Source: Elusimicrobiota bacterium (lineage in GTDB: Bacteria; Elusimicrobiota; Elusimicrobia; Elusimicrobiales; UBA9959). Taken from it: a DNA stretch of 64,000 nucleotides. Both the position numbers and the translations under genes were made by a program. The DNA is taken from the NCBI GenBank assembly GCA_009773155.1, contig WOVA01000001.1:1-64000 (forward strand), given 5' to 3'. The notes under the pieces are model-generated. The model was not told where the DNA came from, searched no databases, and saw nothing but the letters and a program-made list of their open reading frames with translations. This document shows positions 45,384 through 53,473 of the stretch, piece after piece. Positions within the stretch are counted from its first letter, which is position 1; the number at the start of each line of letters is the position of its first letter.

Positions 45384-46418
45384 TTAATCCGCTGATTGCG
45401 TTTCGCGCCCCGACCTCAGTTCCTTGTTCAGCTCGTGCTGCTTCCTGGTCATCTCGAGCATCATCATCTGCTGGTCTATGCCGGACTTGAGCTGGCAGTA
45501 TTCCTGCACTATGGCGTCGGCCAGCGGCCGGCAGTGTTCCGCTTTTTTGTGAATAATGGCCAAAACGAGAGGCTGGAGATCGTGGGGCAGGCCCCCCGTG
45601 GAGTTGCTCTTCACGGCTTCGTAAACTCTCCACATCCTCACGCACTCATCGTCCTTGCAGCCCGAAATCCCTTTGGGAAATGTTTCCAGGCATAGCCGCT
45701 TCATCTCCGGCGGCAGGCCGGGGCAGAGCCTGCCGTTAATGGCCGGGAGGCCGCCACTGGCTATATCGCAGAACTCCGACTCCCGGACTTGCCCGTCGGC
45801 GCCCGCAAGCCCGAATTTAAAATAGGAGGAGCAAAAGGACCGCCCGGACTTGCCCAGGGAGTATCCGACTAAGCCTATCGGATCAAGGGCCTCCCTGCAG
45901 ACCTGGAGCATATCGTCTTCCGAACCGCCGCCTTCCGTGGGGAGGGCGACGCAGAGGTCCTTGTCGCCGGCCAGCGACAGGCAGGCCTGGTATCCCCCGA
46001 TCCGCGCGACCAGGTTCCCTACGGGCTGCCAGCCGGCCGACTTCAGCACGGCGGCGCTCCTCTCCCGTTCGGCCTGGGTCTTGACCTTATCCTTGGGCAG
46101 GAGGCGCCATTTATCGTAGTTGGCGATAATGTCCTTCACCTTGGTCTCGCGCAGACAGGGGTCGGACGACACGGCAAGCGGGCTGATCTCCGGCGCCGGC
46201 GCCTGCGCGGTGCCGCCCAGGCGCGAAGTGGGCTGATAGGCCTGCGGGCTGAACTCCGGCAGCGTCAGCGTCTTCGCGGCCGGGGGCAGAGGCACGCCCT
46301 CCTCCCCCTGCGGGGCGGAGGACGGCGGCGCGGGCGGCGTTTCTTCCCGCTCGAGATACCGTACGAACAGCACGGCCGCCAGCAGGACGACTATCACCAG
46401 AACGAGGTACTTTCTCAT
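45384..46418 (-). CDS. Secreted or membrane-anchored Cys-rich hypothetical protein
   Basis: N-terminal TM YLVLVIVVLLAAVLFV; 12 or more Cys in the extracytoplasmic part. Confidence 0.6.
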   Translation of the reverse strand: MRKYLVLVIVVLLAAVLFVRYLEREETPPAPPSSAPQGEEGVPLPPAAKTLTLPEFSPQAYQPTSRLGGTAQAPAPEISPLAVSSDPCLRETKVKDIIANYDKWRLLPKDKVKTQAERERSAAVLKSAGWQPVGNLVARIGGYQACLSLAGDKDLCVALPTEGGGSEDDMLQVCREALDPIGLVGYSLGKSGRSFCSSYFKFGLAGADGQVRESEFCDIASGGLPAINGRLCPGLPPEMKRLCLETFPKGISGCKDDECVRMWRVYEAVKSNSTGGLPHDLQPLVLAIIHKKAEHCRPLADAIVQEYCQLKSGIDQQMMMLEMTRKQHELNKELRSGRETQSAD

Positions 46419-46696
46419 TTTCCACCTCCGGCATCGTTCTTCCGGCCCAGCGCCGAGACCAGCGCGTTGGTGAGTATCAGCTGCGACGCCTTAAAATTAC
46501 GCTTGACGAGATCGATACGGCACTGCTGGCTGAGCGCCTCGTTCATGAACTCGCGGAAGGCCGCCTCCGGGTCCTCCGCCTCTATCGAGACCTTTCCGCG
46601 CTTACCGGGCGCCGCTCCGGCGCCGGCCACGTTGGCGGCCAGGCCGAGGGCCTCTTCCGAATAAAGCGCCGTGTCCACCCTGAACTCTTTTTTCAT
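46415..46696 (-). CDS. hxsD: HxsD-like protein
   Basis: Size (93 aa), VDTALYSEEALG, FREFMNEALSQQCRIDLVKRN; overlaps the HxsB gene. Confidence 0.7.
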   Translation of the reverse strand: MKKEFRVDTALYSEEALGLAANVAGAGAAPGKRGKVSIEAEDPEAAFREFMNEALSQQCRIDLVKRNFKASQLILTNALVSALGRKNDAGGGK

Positions 46697-48150
46697 CGTT
46701 TCGCCCCCGCGTTCACCCAGGTTTCCAGGACCGCCCGGCTATCACCGTCGCGCAGAAGGCCGAACAGGAGATCGAAGAGCCCTTTCAGCGTACCGCACCT
46801 GTGATTAGACGGCATCTGCCCCCAGAGGCTGTTCTGCGCCTCGTAATTGACGACGGGGCAGACCCCGCAGTAAGGCTTGTAGGCGCACCTGTGGCAGAAC
46901 GGCTGCGACTCCAGGCTGGAAGCCGCGCAGACGGTTTTGGTGGCCGCCGCGGCGATTATGTCCTCGTACTTATCGCCGACGGTTCCCGCCTTGAAAATGT
47001 CGTCCCCGGACCAGCCCACCATGCGCGCCTCGTCGCAGGTGTAGACGTCGCCGTTGTAATTATAGGCCAGCTGGCCGATGGCGGCCCCGCAGGGGCAGCG
47101 CATATCCAGGTAGCCGGAATCTTCGGACTTGAGAATTTTCGTCAGCAGCATCTGGGCGAACTTCTCCCTGATCTTTACTCCCCGGCGGTTCTTGAGCAGG
47201 ATATAGCGCAGGGCCTTTTCGTAGAACTCCAGGAATTCCTCCGGACTATAGCCTATCTCCTGCCAGCGCTTCTTCGCGTAACCTATGGGGGCGAGGGGCC
47301 GCAGGAAGATCTCCTCCAGGCCCCGGGCCGCGTATTCGTCAACCACTTCTCTGGCGTGGCCGAGGGTGAGCCTGGAGACAGTCAGCAGCGCGCCGGGCCT
47401 GAAAACCCGGTATTTCAGATCGTGCTGCGAGTCGTGCCTGGAGTTGAAGTACTTGAGCCACCTGGCGGTTTCACGGTGGGAGTTCCCGCCGGACCAGGTC
47501 CGGTTCTTATTGTGCAGCGACTCGGGCCCGTCCAGGGAGGTGCAGAGAGAGACCTCGTTCTCCAGCAGGAAAGCGGCCTTCGCTTCGTCCATAAGGCTGA
47601 AATTGGAGACCATGGCCAGGGTCAGTTTCTTGCCGGTCCTCTTCTCTTTGGTCCTGGCGTATTTTACGATCTCCCTGAGCACGTCCCAGTTGGCCAGCGG
47701 CTCGCCGCCCTGGAACTCTATCGTTATCGCTTTCCGCGGGCTCTGGAAGGCCAGGTCTACGGACTTCCTGGCGACGGAGAGCGGCATATCCGCGCCGGCC
47801 GCCCGCTCGCCGGTGACGGAGGACTGACAATAAGCGCATTTATGGTTGCAGCGCAGGGTCAGCACGAAGATGTGCAGGCCGGTCCCGTAAAAAACGGAGT
47901 CGTTCCTGGAGCGCCATTTGCCGGCCAGGGTTTCGAAGTCCAGGCGGTCCCGCACGAAGCCGCCGGCCGCCAGGGCGTCGTACGCCTTGCCGCTGGCGGG
48001 CAGCCGGCCGGAGGAATACATTAGAAAGTCGCGGTCGGAGATGAAAGCGCGGCCGCCGAAATCGTTGGTCACCAGCACCCCGCCGGCGGCGAGCCGCCTG
48101 AACTGGAAAGCGGCCGGCGCGGCAGCGTTAGCGCCGGGTTTTTTTGCCAT
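46693..48150 (-). CDS. hxsB: His-Xaa-Ser system radical SAM maturase, HxsB-like
   Basis: RRLAAGGVLVTNDFGGRAFIS N-terminus, VLTLRCNHKCAYCQSS, IEFQGGEPLANWDVL, SPASM-type Cys CAYKPYCGVCPVVNYE. Confidence 0.85.
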   Translation of the reverse strand: MAKKPGANAAAPAAFQFRRLAAGGVLVTNDFGGRAFISDRDFLMYSSGRLPASGKAYDALAAGGFVRDRLDFETLAGKWRSRNDSVFYGTGLHIFVLTLRCNHKCAYCQSSVTGERAAGADMPLSVARKSVDLAFQSPRKAITIEFQGGEPLANWDVLREIVKYARTKEKRTGKKLTLAMVSNFSLMDEAKAAFLLENEVSLCTSLDGPESLHNKNRTWSGGNSHRETARWLKYFNSRHDSQHDLKYRVFRPGALLTVSRLTLGHAREVVDEYAARGLEEIFLRPLAPIGYAKKRWQEIGYSPEEFLEFYEKALRYILLKNRRGVKIREKFAQMLLTKILKSEDSGYLDMRCPCGAAIGQLAYNYNGDVYTCDEARMVGWSGDDIFKAGTVGDKYEDIIAAAATKTVCAASSLESQPFCHRCAYKPYCGVCPVVNYEAQNSLWGQMPSNHRCGTLKGLFDLLFGLLRDGDSRAVLETWVNAGAKR

Positions 48151-48622
48151 ATTTCTGCTCCCAGGTCCTGGTTATATCCTTGGAATCGCCCTTACCCTGC
48201 TTGATCTCGTTTTCCACCTGCGCTATCAGTTGCTCCAGTTCTTTCTCCTGTTCGGGGGTGAGGCCGGAATCGTCCTTACTCTTTTCCCCGCCGGGCACGT
48301 GATTGATGGCCCGCTTGAGCAGCCAGTAGTGCAGTTCGCGGTTCTCCCCAAAAAGCTTCTCGCGGAATTTTTCATCCTCCAGCTCGCGCAGGAAAAGTTT
48401 TTTAAGGCCGGGCGCAGAGCGCCCGGCACCGGCTGCGGCGAATGCCGCCCTGTTCCGACCGGGCACGGCGGCGCCTTTCTTGGGGGAGAACGCCGCCTCC
48501 ACCCGTCCTTTTCCGGAGGTCAGCAGGACATACCAGCCGCCGCTCAGGGCGTAAGCAGCATACCTGATGGTTTCCAGCGAATACTTCTTCATGTCGACGA
48601 GGATCTTGACTGCTTTTTGCAT
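48128..48622 (-). CDS. HxsD-like protein, longer form, with in-frame family B insertion
   Basis: KILVDMKKYSLETIRYAAYALSGGWYVLLT; insert PGRNRAAFAAAGAGRSAPG; LHYWLLKRAI. Confidence 0.62.
   Translation of the reverse strand: MQKAVKILVDMKKYSLETIRYAAYALSGGWYVLLTSGKGRVEAAFSPKKGAAVPGRNRAAFAAAGAGRSAPGLKKLFLRELEDEKFREKLFGENRELHYWLLKRAINHVPGGEKSKDDSGLTPEQEKELEQLIAQVENEIKQGKGDSKDITRTWEQKYGKKTRR
48410..48463 (-). repeat. Family B element inside the long HxsD-like gene
   Basis: Reverse complement GTCGGAACAGGGCGGCATTCGCCGCAGCCGGTGCCGGGCGCTCTGCGCCCGGCC. Confidence 0.93.
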
Positions 48623-48647
48623 AGCCCTCCCGCGCACGGCCGCGACG

Positions 48648-49448
48648 CTACTGTAGCCGGCAACAACGCAGCCATCCGGTAGTTCCGACCCAGTTGGTGC
48701 CTGCGATGCAGTTGCCCAGACGACTACCTCTGCACGCCCAGGCCGTGGTCCAATTGTCATAACCGACATTAACCACAGTCGTCCCGCCCGGGCAGCGTGT
48801 CCAGTCGGAAGGGGTATTGATGATACGGACCGAGGTGCAGACCCCGGTTATGGTCAGATTGTTGCCGTTTATCTGGGCCGCCCAGGCGGGGGCGATGCCC
48901 GGCATGGAGAGGTTGCCGGCACCATCAATGGCTATTCCACGACGAGTACCAGCATTGTCCATCACGTTCATCTCCATGCGATTATCTAATAAACGAACAT
49001 ACGAACCGCCGCGAGTAGTGGTAACCCTCGCGATACCGCCTGAGTCAGAAATCCAGGCGTTATTCCCTATGCCAGCCCCTGTCCATGTCCAACCGGGTTC
49101 AGATGCCCATAAGTTGAGATTGGCTGTATTGACGCCATCTAATCCCTGAGTATAATGATCGGAGAACAGTCTTAATTCGGTATCGGCGTGACCACCCTTT
49201 ACTTCAAGCTTAGTCCCTGGCCCCATCGTCCCGATGCCCACACGGTCACCGTCCCTGGCCAGGACCGTCTGGCCGGTCGTCAGAAGACGCGCGTAGCCGC
49301 CGTAAGGAGCGGGGTAATAGGTCGTCATCGTGAGGGTCTCGGATCCCAGGCTGCCGGGCCGCCAGCAGAGGAAAAAGAGTGTGAGCAACGCCAGGGCTTT
49401 GCGCCTGGTAAAACTGAGTTCGAGCGTTATTCTATGCGCCGTTTCCAT
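48648..49448 (-). CDS. Secreted hypothetical protein with Cys-rich C-terminus
   Basis: Signal segment; TMTTYYPAPYGGYARLLTTGQTVLARDGDRVGIGT; C-terminal ACRGSRLGNC...WLRCCRLQ. Confidence 0.7.
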   Translation of the reverse strand: METAHRITLELSFTRRKALALLTLFFLCWRPGSLGSETLTMTTYYPAPYGGYARLLTTGQTVLARDGDRVGIGTMGPGTKLEVKGGHADTELRLFSDHYTQGLDGVNTANLNLWASEPGWTWTGAGIGNNAWISDSGGIARVTTTRGGSYVRLLDNRMEMNVMDNAGTRRGIAIDGAGNLSMPGIAPAWAAQINGNNLTITGVCTSVRIINTPSDWTRCPGGTTVVNVGYDNWTTAWACRGSRLGNCIAGTNWVGTTGWLRCCRLQ

Positions 49449-49530
49449 ACCCCCCCCCTCGAAGCCCCAAAAGCCGGCTTCGGTTTATAAGAGGGAAAAA
49501 ATCCGCCGGTGCCGCCGCTGCCTGCTATAT

Positions 49531-49559
49531 ATATTAGCATACAACCCCCTGCTTTTCAA
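49531..49559 (-). promoter_or_regulatory. Predicted extended -10 sigma70-type promoter upstream of the Hxs operon
   Basis: Minus strand TTGAAA - 17 bp - TAATAT with TGC extension. Confidence 0.55.
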
Positions 49560-49595
49560 GGGGTGGGGGGGGCCGTGGGGGGGGCCGCTTCGGCT

Positions 49596-52184
49596 TCACG
49601 GCCGGTACCTGGCGTTGAACTTCCACTCGCATAACTCCAGCAGGCGGCGGGCCGATTCCAGGGCGCCGTCGTAACCGGGCTCGAAAAGCTGCGAGGAAAA
49701 GGCGTTCCTGCCGGCGCCAAGGACGCGCGAGTCGCGGCGCAGGTCCGAGTAGACCAGGTCCGGGCCGTTCCGCCCGGCCAGCAGGCGCGCCAATTCCTCC
49801 GGCGAAGAGAAGAAGCGGGTTTCCAGCGCGCGGGGCCTGAGTCCGGCCTTCAGCGCCGCCGCGGCCTTCAGCGCGGCGGCGCGGGACGCGGTCTCCTCGA
49901 GGTAAACGAACAATTTGAACCCGAAACCGGCCTCCGCCGCCAGCGGCAGACCCTCGGCCAGACGGCCTCCGGTTATATCCTCTATCTCCGCGGCCGGCGT
50001 CACCAGGCCCACACTGCGTCCGGCCGCGCGGCGGCGGAAAGACTCCAGGCGCGCCCGCTGTTCCCGCGAAGGCGGCGCATCCGCCGGCAAAGGACGTCCG
50101 AGGGCTTTAAAGACGGCCTTCAGCCAGGCCCGCGTGCCGGCGAAGCCGAAAGGCGCGGGCGGAGCTATCCACGCGATACCGGCCTTGTCCAGGGCGGGAC
50201 AGAGCGCCTCGTCGCGGGCCCGCAGCACCTGCAGCCGCGCCGCCAGCAGCGGCCGGTAAAAATCGTCCATTTCCGGGGCCGCGTGCAGACCGGTCGTCTC
50301 CAGCAGAGCGCACAACTGCCCGGCCTGGTGGTCGTAACCGTAAAGCGATACATCGAACCCCGGCTTCGCGCCGCCGCGCCGGCCGTGGGCACCATGCCGC
50401 CTGGTGTCCCGAAGCCCGCGCAGTATCAGCGCGGAACGGGCGCGCGCCCTGGATTCCGAGTACTCCTCGTAACTGTTGTAATTATGCCGGCTGATCACCG
50501 CGCCGGTGCGCCCGGCCGCGGAGCGCACCGCGGCGTCGGTGTCGCCGGCCAGCAGCATGGGGGCGCAGGTGGAATAGAACTCCACCAGCCCATCCCGGCC
50601 GGCGGTCGCGGCCGCGGCCGCCAGCGACTCCCTCACCAGCCGTTCGTCGCCCAGCAGAACCTCGCGCCGGCCCAGGTCGGTGGAGAAGATATTAGGTCTC
50701 GGCTTGGGCAGGCTCGGCGCCGATTCGCCCCGGCCTCCGAAAAGGCCGAGCGGGCCTCCCGACGAGTCACAGAAACGGCATTCGGCGTCGCCATGCTCCA
50801 GCACTACCAGGTCGGGCGGCAGCGCCAGCATGGAAAAACCGGAATGAAAAAAGAAACGGTACCAGTGGCCGGAGCCAAGATGGGGGCGGAGCGGCTCATT
50901 GCCGCCGCCCTCCCTGTCTGAAAGACCGGAAACGGACCCGAGCGCGCCTATGGCGCCGTGGAAACCGCTCTCCACCCCGAAATACCCGAGCAACTGGTCG
51001 AAACGGAAGCCGGCCAGGCCGGAAACGGCCGCGGCGAGCTCCTCCTTGCCCGCGGCCGTGGGGACACCATGCCGCATGGTGTCCCCGTCGGGATGCAGGC
51101 AGACGGCCCAGTCGGAAAAATGCAGCTGGCCGAAAGTGGCGGGGCCGGCCCTGGCGATGACCAGCCTGACGCGGCCAGACGGGGCCGCCCAGTCGCAGAG
51201 GATCTGCCCGCCTTCCAGGCCGGCGGGGGTCATGCCCGCGGTCCTGAAAGCTTCTTCCACGCCTACCTTAGACTTGCGCGCGGGGCCGGGCACGGCCCTG
51301 GCGGCCGGTCGCAGAGCTCCCGGCACCAACTGCGGACAATGCCGCCCTGATCCGGCCGGGGGCCTGGAGACCGCGCGGCCGGACGCAAAAAGCCCGAACT
51401 CCGCGTCGCTGAGCGGGCGCGGCGGCTCCGCCTGCGGGCCGGCGGAGGAGATGGCCTTCGCCAGGCGGACTATCTCCCTGGCGAAATCGCTCTTCGGCGA
51501 GGCCAGCACCGCCGGAACGCGCCGGCGCTCCGCCGCCTGCACGACGGGGTCGCGCTGGATCACGCCCAGCACCCGCGTGTTCACGGCCGCCGCGAAGTCT
51601 CTGGCCGCCGCGGCTCCCGTCCGGTCCTTGCAGTTCACGGCCAGCCCCGCCAGGTAAACGCCGTTGCGCGAATAGTTACGCACCATCGCGATGAGGCGGT
51701 TCGCGGAATAAAGCGAGAGGGGCTCCTCGGAGGTTACGATGACCACCTTCCTGGCGAAGCCCCGGCGCAGCGGCGCGGCGAAGCCGCCGCAGACCACGTC
51801 GCCCAGGACGTCGAAGACGGCGGTAGTGTAACCGTCCTTCTCGAGGATGCCGGAATCTTTTACGGCCTCCAGCAGGTCGCTTATGCCTACCCCGGCGCAG
51901 CCCAGGCCGGCCTGCGGCCCTCCCGCCTCAAGACAATGGACCCCTTTTACGGCCGCGGGGCGTATGAAACCGCGCAGCCGCGCTTCGGGATCCGCCCCGC
52001 CCCCGCCGTTAAAAGGCGGGATATGGCTGCCGGCCAGCGAGAGCGTGGAATCCATCTTGGGATCGCAGCCCACGTGCAGCACTTTGCCGCCGCCGGCCGC
52101 CAGCACCACGGAAACATTGGAGGCCAGGGTGCTCTTGCCTATGCCGCCCTTGCCGAAGAATACCACGCTTTCGAGCAGTTTCAC
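49596..52184 (-). CDS. NifH-NifD-like fusion protein, set 2, with three in-frame repeat insertions
   Basis: [61 protein letters not shown] in the NifD-like half. Confidence 0.88.
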   Translation of the reverse strand: MKLLESVVFFGKGGIGKSTLASNVSVVLAAGGGKVLHVGCDPKMDSTLSLAGSHIPPFNGGGGADPEARLRGFIRPAAVKGVHCLEAGGPQAGLGCAGVGISDLLEAVKDSGILEKDGYTTAVFDVLGDVVCGGFAAPLRRGFARKVVIVTSEEPLSLYSANRLIAMVRNYSRNGVYLAGLAVNCKDRTGAAAARDFAAAVNTRVLGVIQRDPVVQAAERRRVPAVLASPKSDFAREIVRLAKAISSAGPQAEPPRPLSDAEFGLFASGRAVSRPPAGSGRHCPQLVPGALRPAARAVPGPARKSKVGVEEAFRTAGMTPAGLEGGQILCDWAAPSGRVRLVIARAGPATFGQLHFSDWAVCLHPDGDTMRHGVPTAAGKEELAAAVSGLAGFRFDQLLGYFGVESGFHGAIGALGSVSGLSDREGGGNEPLRPHLGSGHWYRFFFHSGFSMLALPPDLVVLEHGDAECRFCDSSGGPLGLFGGRGESAPSLPKPRPNIFSTDLGRREVLLGDERLVRESLAAAAATAGRDGLVEFYSTCAPMLLAGDTDAAVRSAAGRTGAVISRHNYNSYEEYSESRARARSALILRGLRDTRRHGAHGRRGGAKPGFDVSLYGYDHQAGQLCALLETTGLHAAPEMDDFYRPLLAARLQVLRARDEALCPALDKAGIAWIAPPAPFGFAGTRAWLKAVFKALGRPLPADAPPSREQRARLESFRRRAAGRSVGLVTPAAEIEDITGGRLAEGLPLAAEAGFGFKLFVYLEETASRAAALKAAAALKAGLRPRALETRFFSSPEELARLLAGRNGPDLVYSDLRRDSRVLGAGRNAFSSQLFEPGYDGALESARRLLELCEWKFNARYRP
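50387..50410. repeat. Family A element, diverged, in NifHD set 2
   Basis: gggcaccatgccgcctggtgtccc. Confidence 0.85.
51060..51086. repeat. Family A element, perfect 27-bp palindrome, in NifHD set 2
   Basis: ggggacaccatgccgcatggtgtcccc. Confidence 0.98.
51304..51358 (-). repeat. Family B element in NifHD set 2
   Basis: Reverse complement GCCGGATCAGGGCGGCATTGTCCGCAGTTGGTGCCGGGAGCTCTGCGACCGGCC. Confidence 0.95.
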
Positions 52185-53473
52185 TCCCGGACCTCCTCGT
52201 CCCGCTCTCCCCGCCGCAGGGACGCGTTCAGGAGCCTGCCGCCCAGAGCGACGGCTCCGGCATAGCCCAGGAAAGGCTCGTCGTAGAGACAGTGCCTGGT
52301 ATAGGAAGGGAAGCCGAACTCCACCTCCGCGGCGCCGGCCGCGAAACCCTCCGACAGGGCGAAGGAATCGCAGACCGCCAGGGCCGGCCGGTCATAACCC
52401 TTAAGCGCGGCGGCGGCGGCGCGGGCGGAAGCCGCCGGAGGAGAAAAAAGCGTCAACGGCGGGGCGGCGCCGGCCGGAAGCCGCCGGCTGCGGCAGTTAA
52501 GGAAAGCGGCCTGCACGCGCATTCCCAGCTCGCCGGCGAAACCGCCCACGGCCCTTAAAAGGTAGGGGTCGCCGGCGTAGATCAGGCCTGAATGCACCAG
52601 CGCGTCGGCGGCGCGGGACAGGGCCAGCGCCGCTTCTCTCTCGGCGGCCCTGACTTCCGGGGGCAGGCCGGCGAGCCCCGCCGCGCGGCGCAGCGCCGCC
52701 AGCCAGGCCGTAGTGCCCTCCAGCCCCGCCGGCAGCCCGGTCTCGACCAGCCTGGCCCCGGTGAGGGCGGCCAGCCGGGCCGCGGCCCTCCGACCGTAGG
52801 GCAGGGAAACGACCAGTCCGGCCGAGAGCGCGCGGCGCCAGTCCGCAAACGATCCTCCGTCGGGCAGTATGCAGGCCGGTTCAAGGCCGGCCAGCCTCAG
52901 TATGCGGCGCAGTTCCGCGAGATTGGCGCGGTGGTCAGCCTCGCCGCGATCGTGCATGTAGCCGACCACGGCCACGGAGCGCTTCTTCCGTGCCGACCGG
53001 CGCGCGGATAGGGCGCCGACCAGCGCCTCCAGGGCGCGGTCGTAGCCGTCCAGCCAGTCCCCCTCCAGCGAGAGCGCCGGCACCGCGGCCACCGGGACCC
53101 GGGCCTTCACGCCCGCGGCGACGCCGTCGTAATCCATGCCCGCCAGGTTCATGAAGGGGAGGCCCGTGACCAGCACCGCTCCGTACTCTCCGGAGCCGGC
53201 GGCGCTCTCCAGCAGCCGGGACAGCTTCTGCTCGGGGTTGGCCTGCTGCGGCAGGGGCCCGGTCATCGTGCAGACCACCCGGTGCCGTCCGAGAGGCGAG
53301 AGCAGCGTGGAGTTGAGGTCGTGGTTGCCGGCCAGAAGGTCCGCCTTGGGCAGCACACAGTTGAGGCCGTCCACCACCAGGCAGACGTCGCGCACGGCGT
53401 TCACCGCGAGATAGACGCCCAGCTGGTAGGGCAGGACATAGGTCTTGGGGAATCTTTTTTTGAGTTCTTTCAT
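52181..53473 (-). CDS. Nitrogenase component 1 (NifK-like) subunit, set 2
   Basis: VVDGLNCVLPKADL, NHDLNSTLLSP, TMTGPLPQQANPE, VLVTGLPF, GFPSYTRHCLYDEPFLGYAG. Confidence 0.8.
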   Translation of the reverse strand: MKELKKRFPKTYVLPYQLGVYLAVNAVRDVCLVVDGLNCVLPKADLLAGNHDLNSTLLSPLGRHRVVCTMTGPLPQQANPEQKLSRLLESAAGSGEYGAVLVTGLPFMNLAGMDYDGVAAGVKARVPVAAVPALSLEGDWLDGYDRALEALVGALSARRSARKKRSVAVVGYMHDRGEADHRANLAELRRILRLAGLEPACILPDGGSFADWRRALSAGLVVSLPYGRRAAARLAALTGARLVETGLPAGLEGTTAWLAALRRAAGLAGLPPEVRAAEREAALALSRAADALVHSGLIYAGDPYLLRAVGGFAGELGMRVQAAFLNCRSRRLPAGAAPPLTLFSPPAASARAAAAALKGYDRPALAVCDSFALSEGFAAGAAEVEFGFPSYTRHCLYDEPFLGYAGAVALGGRLLNASLRRGERDEEVRE

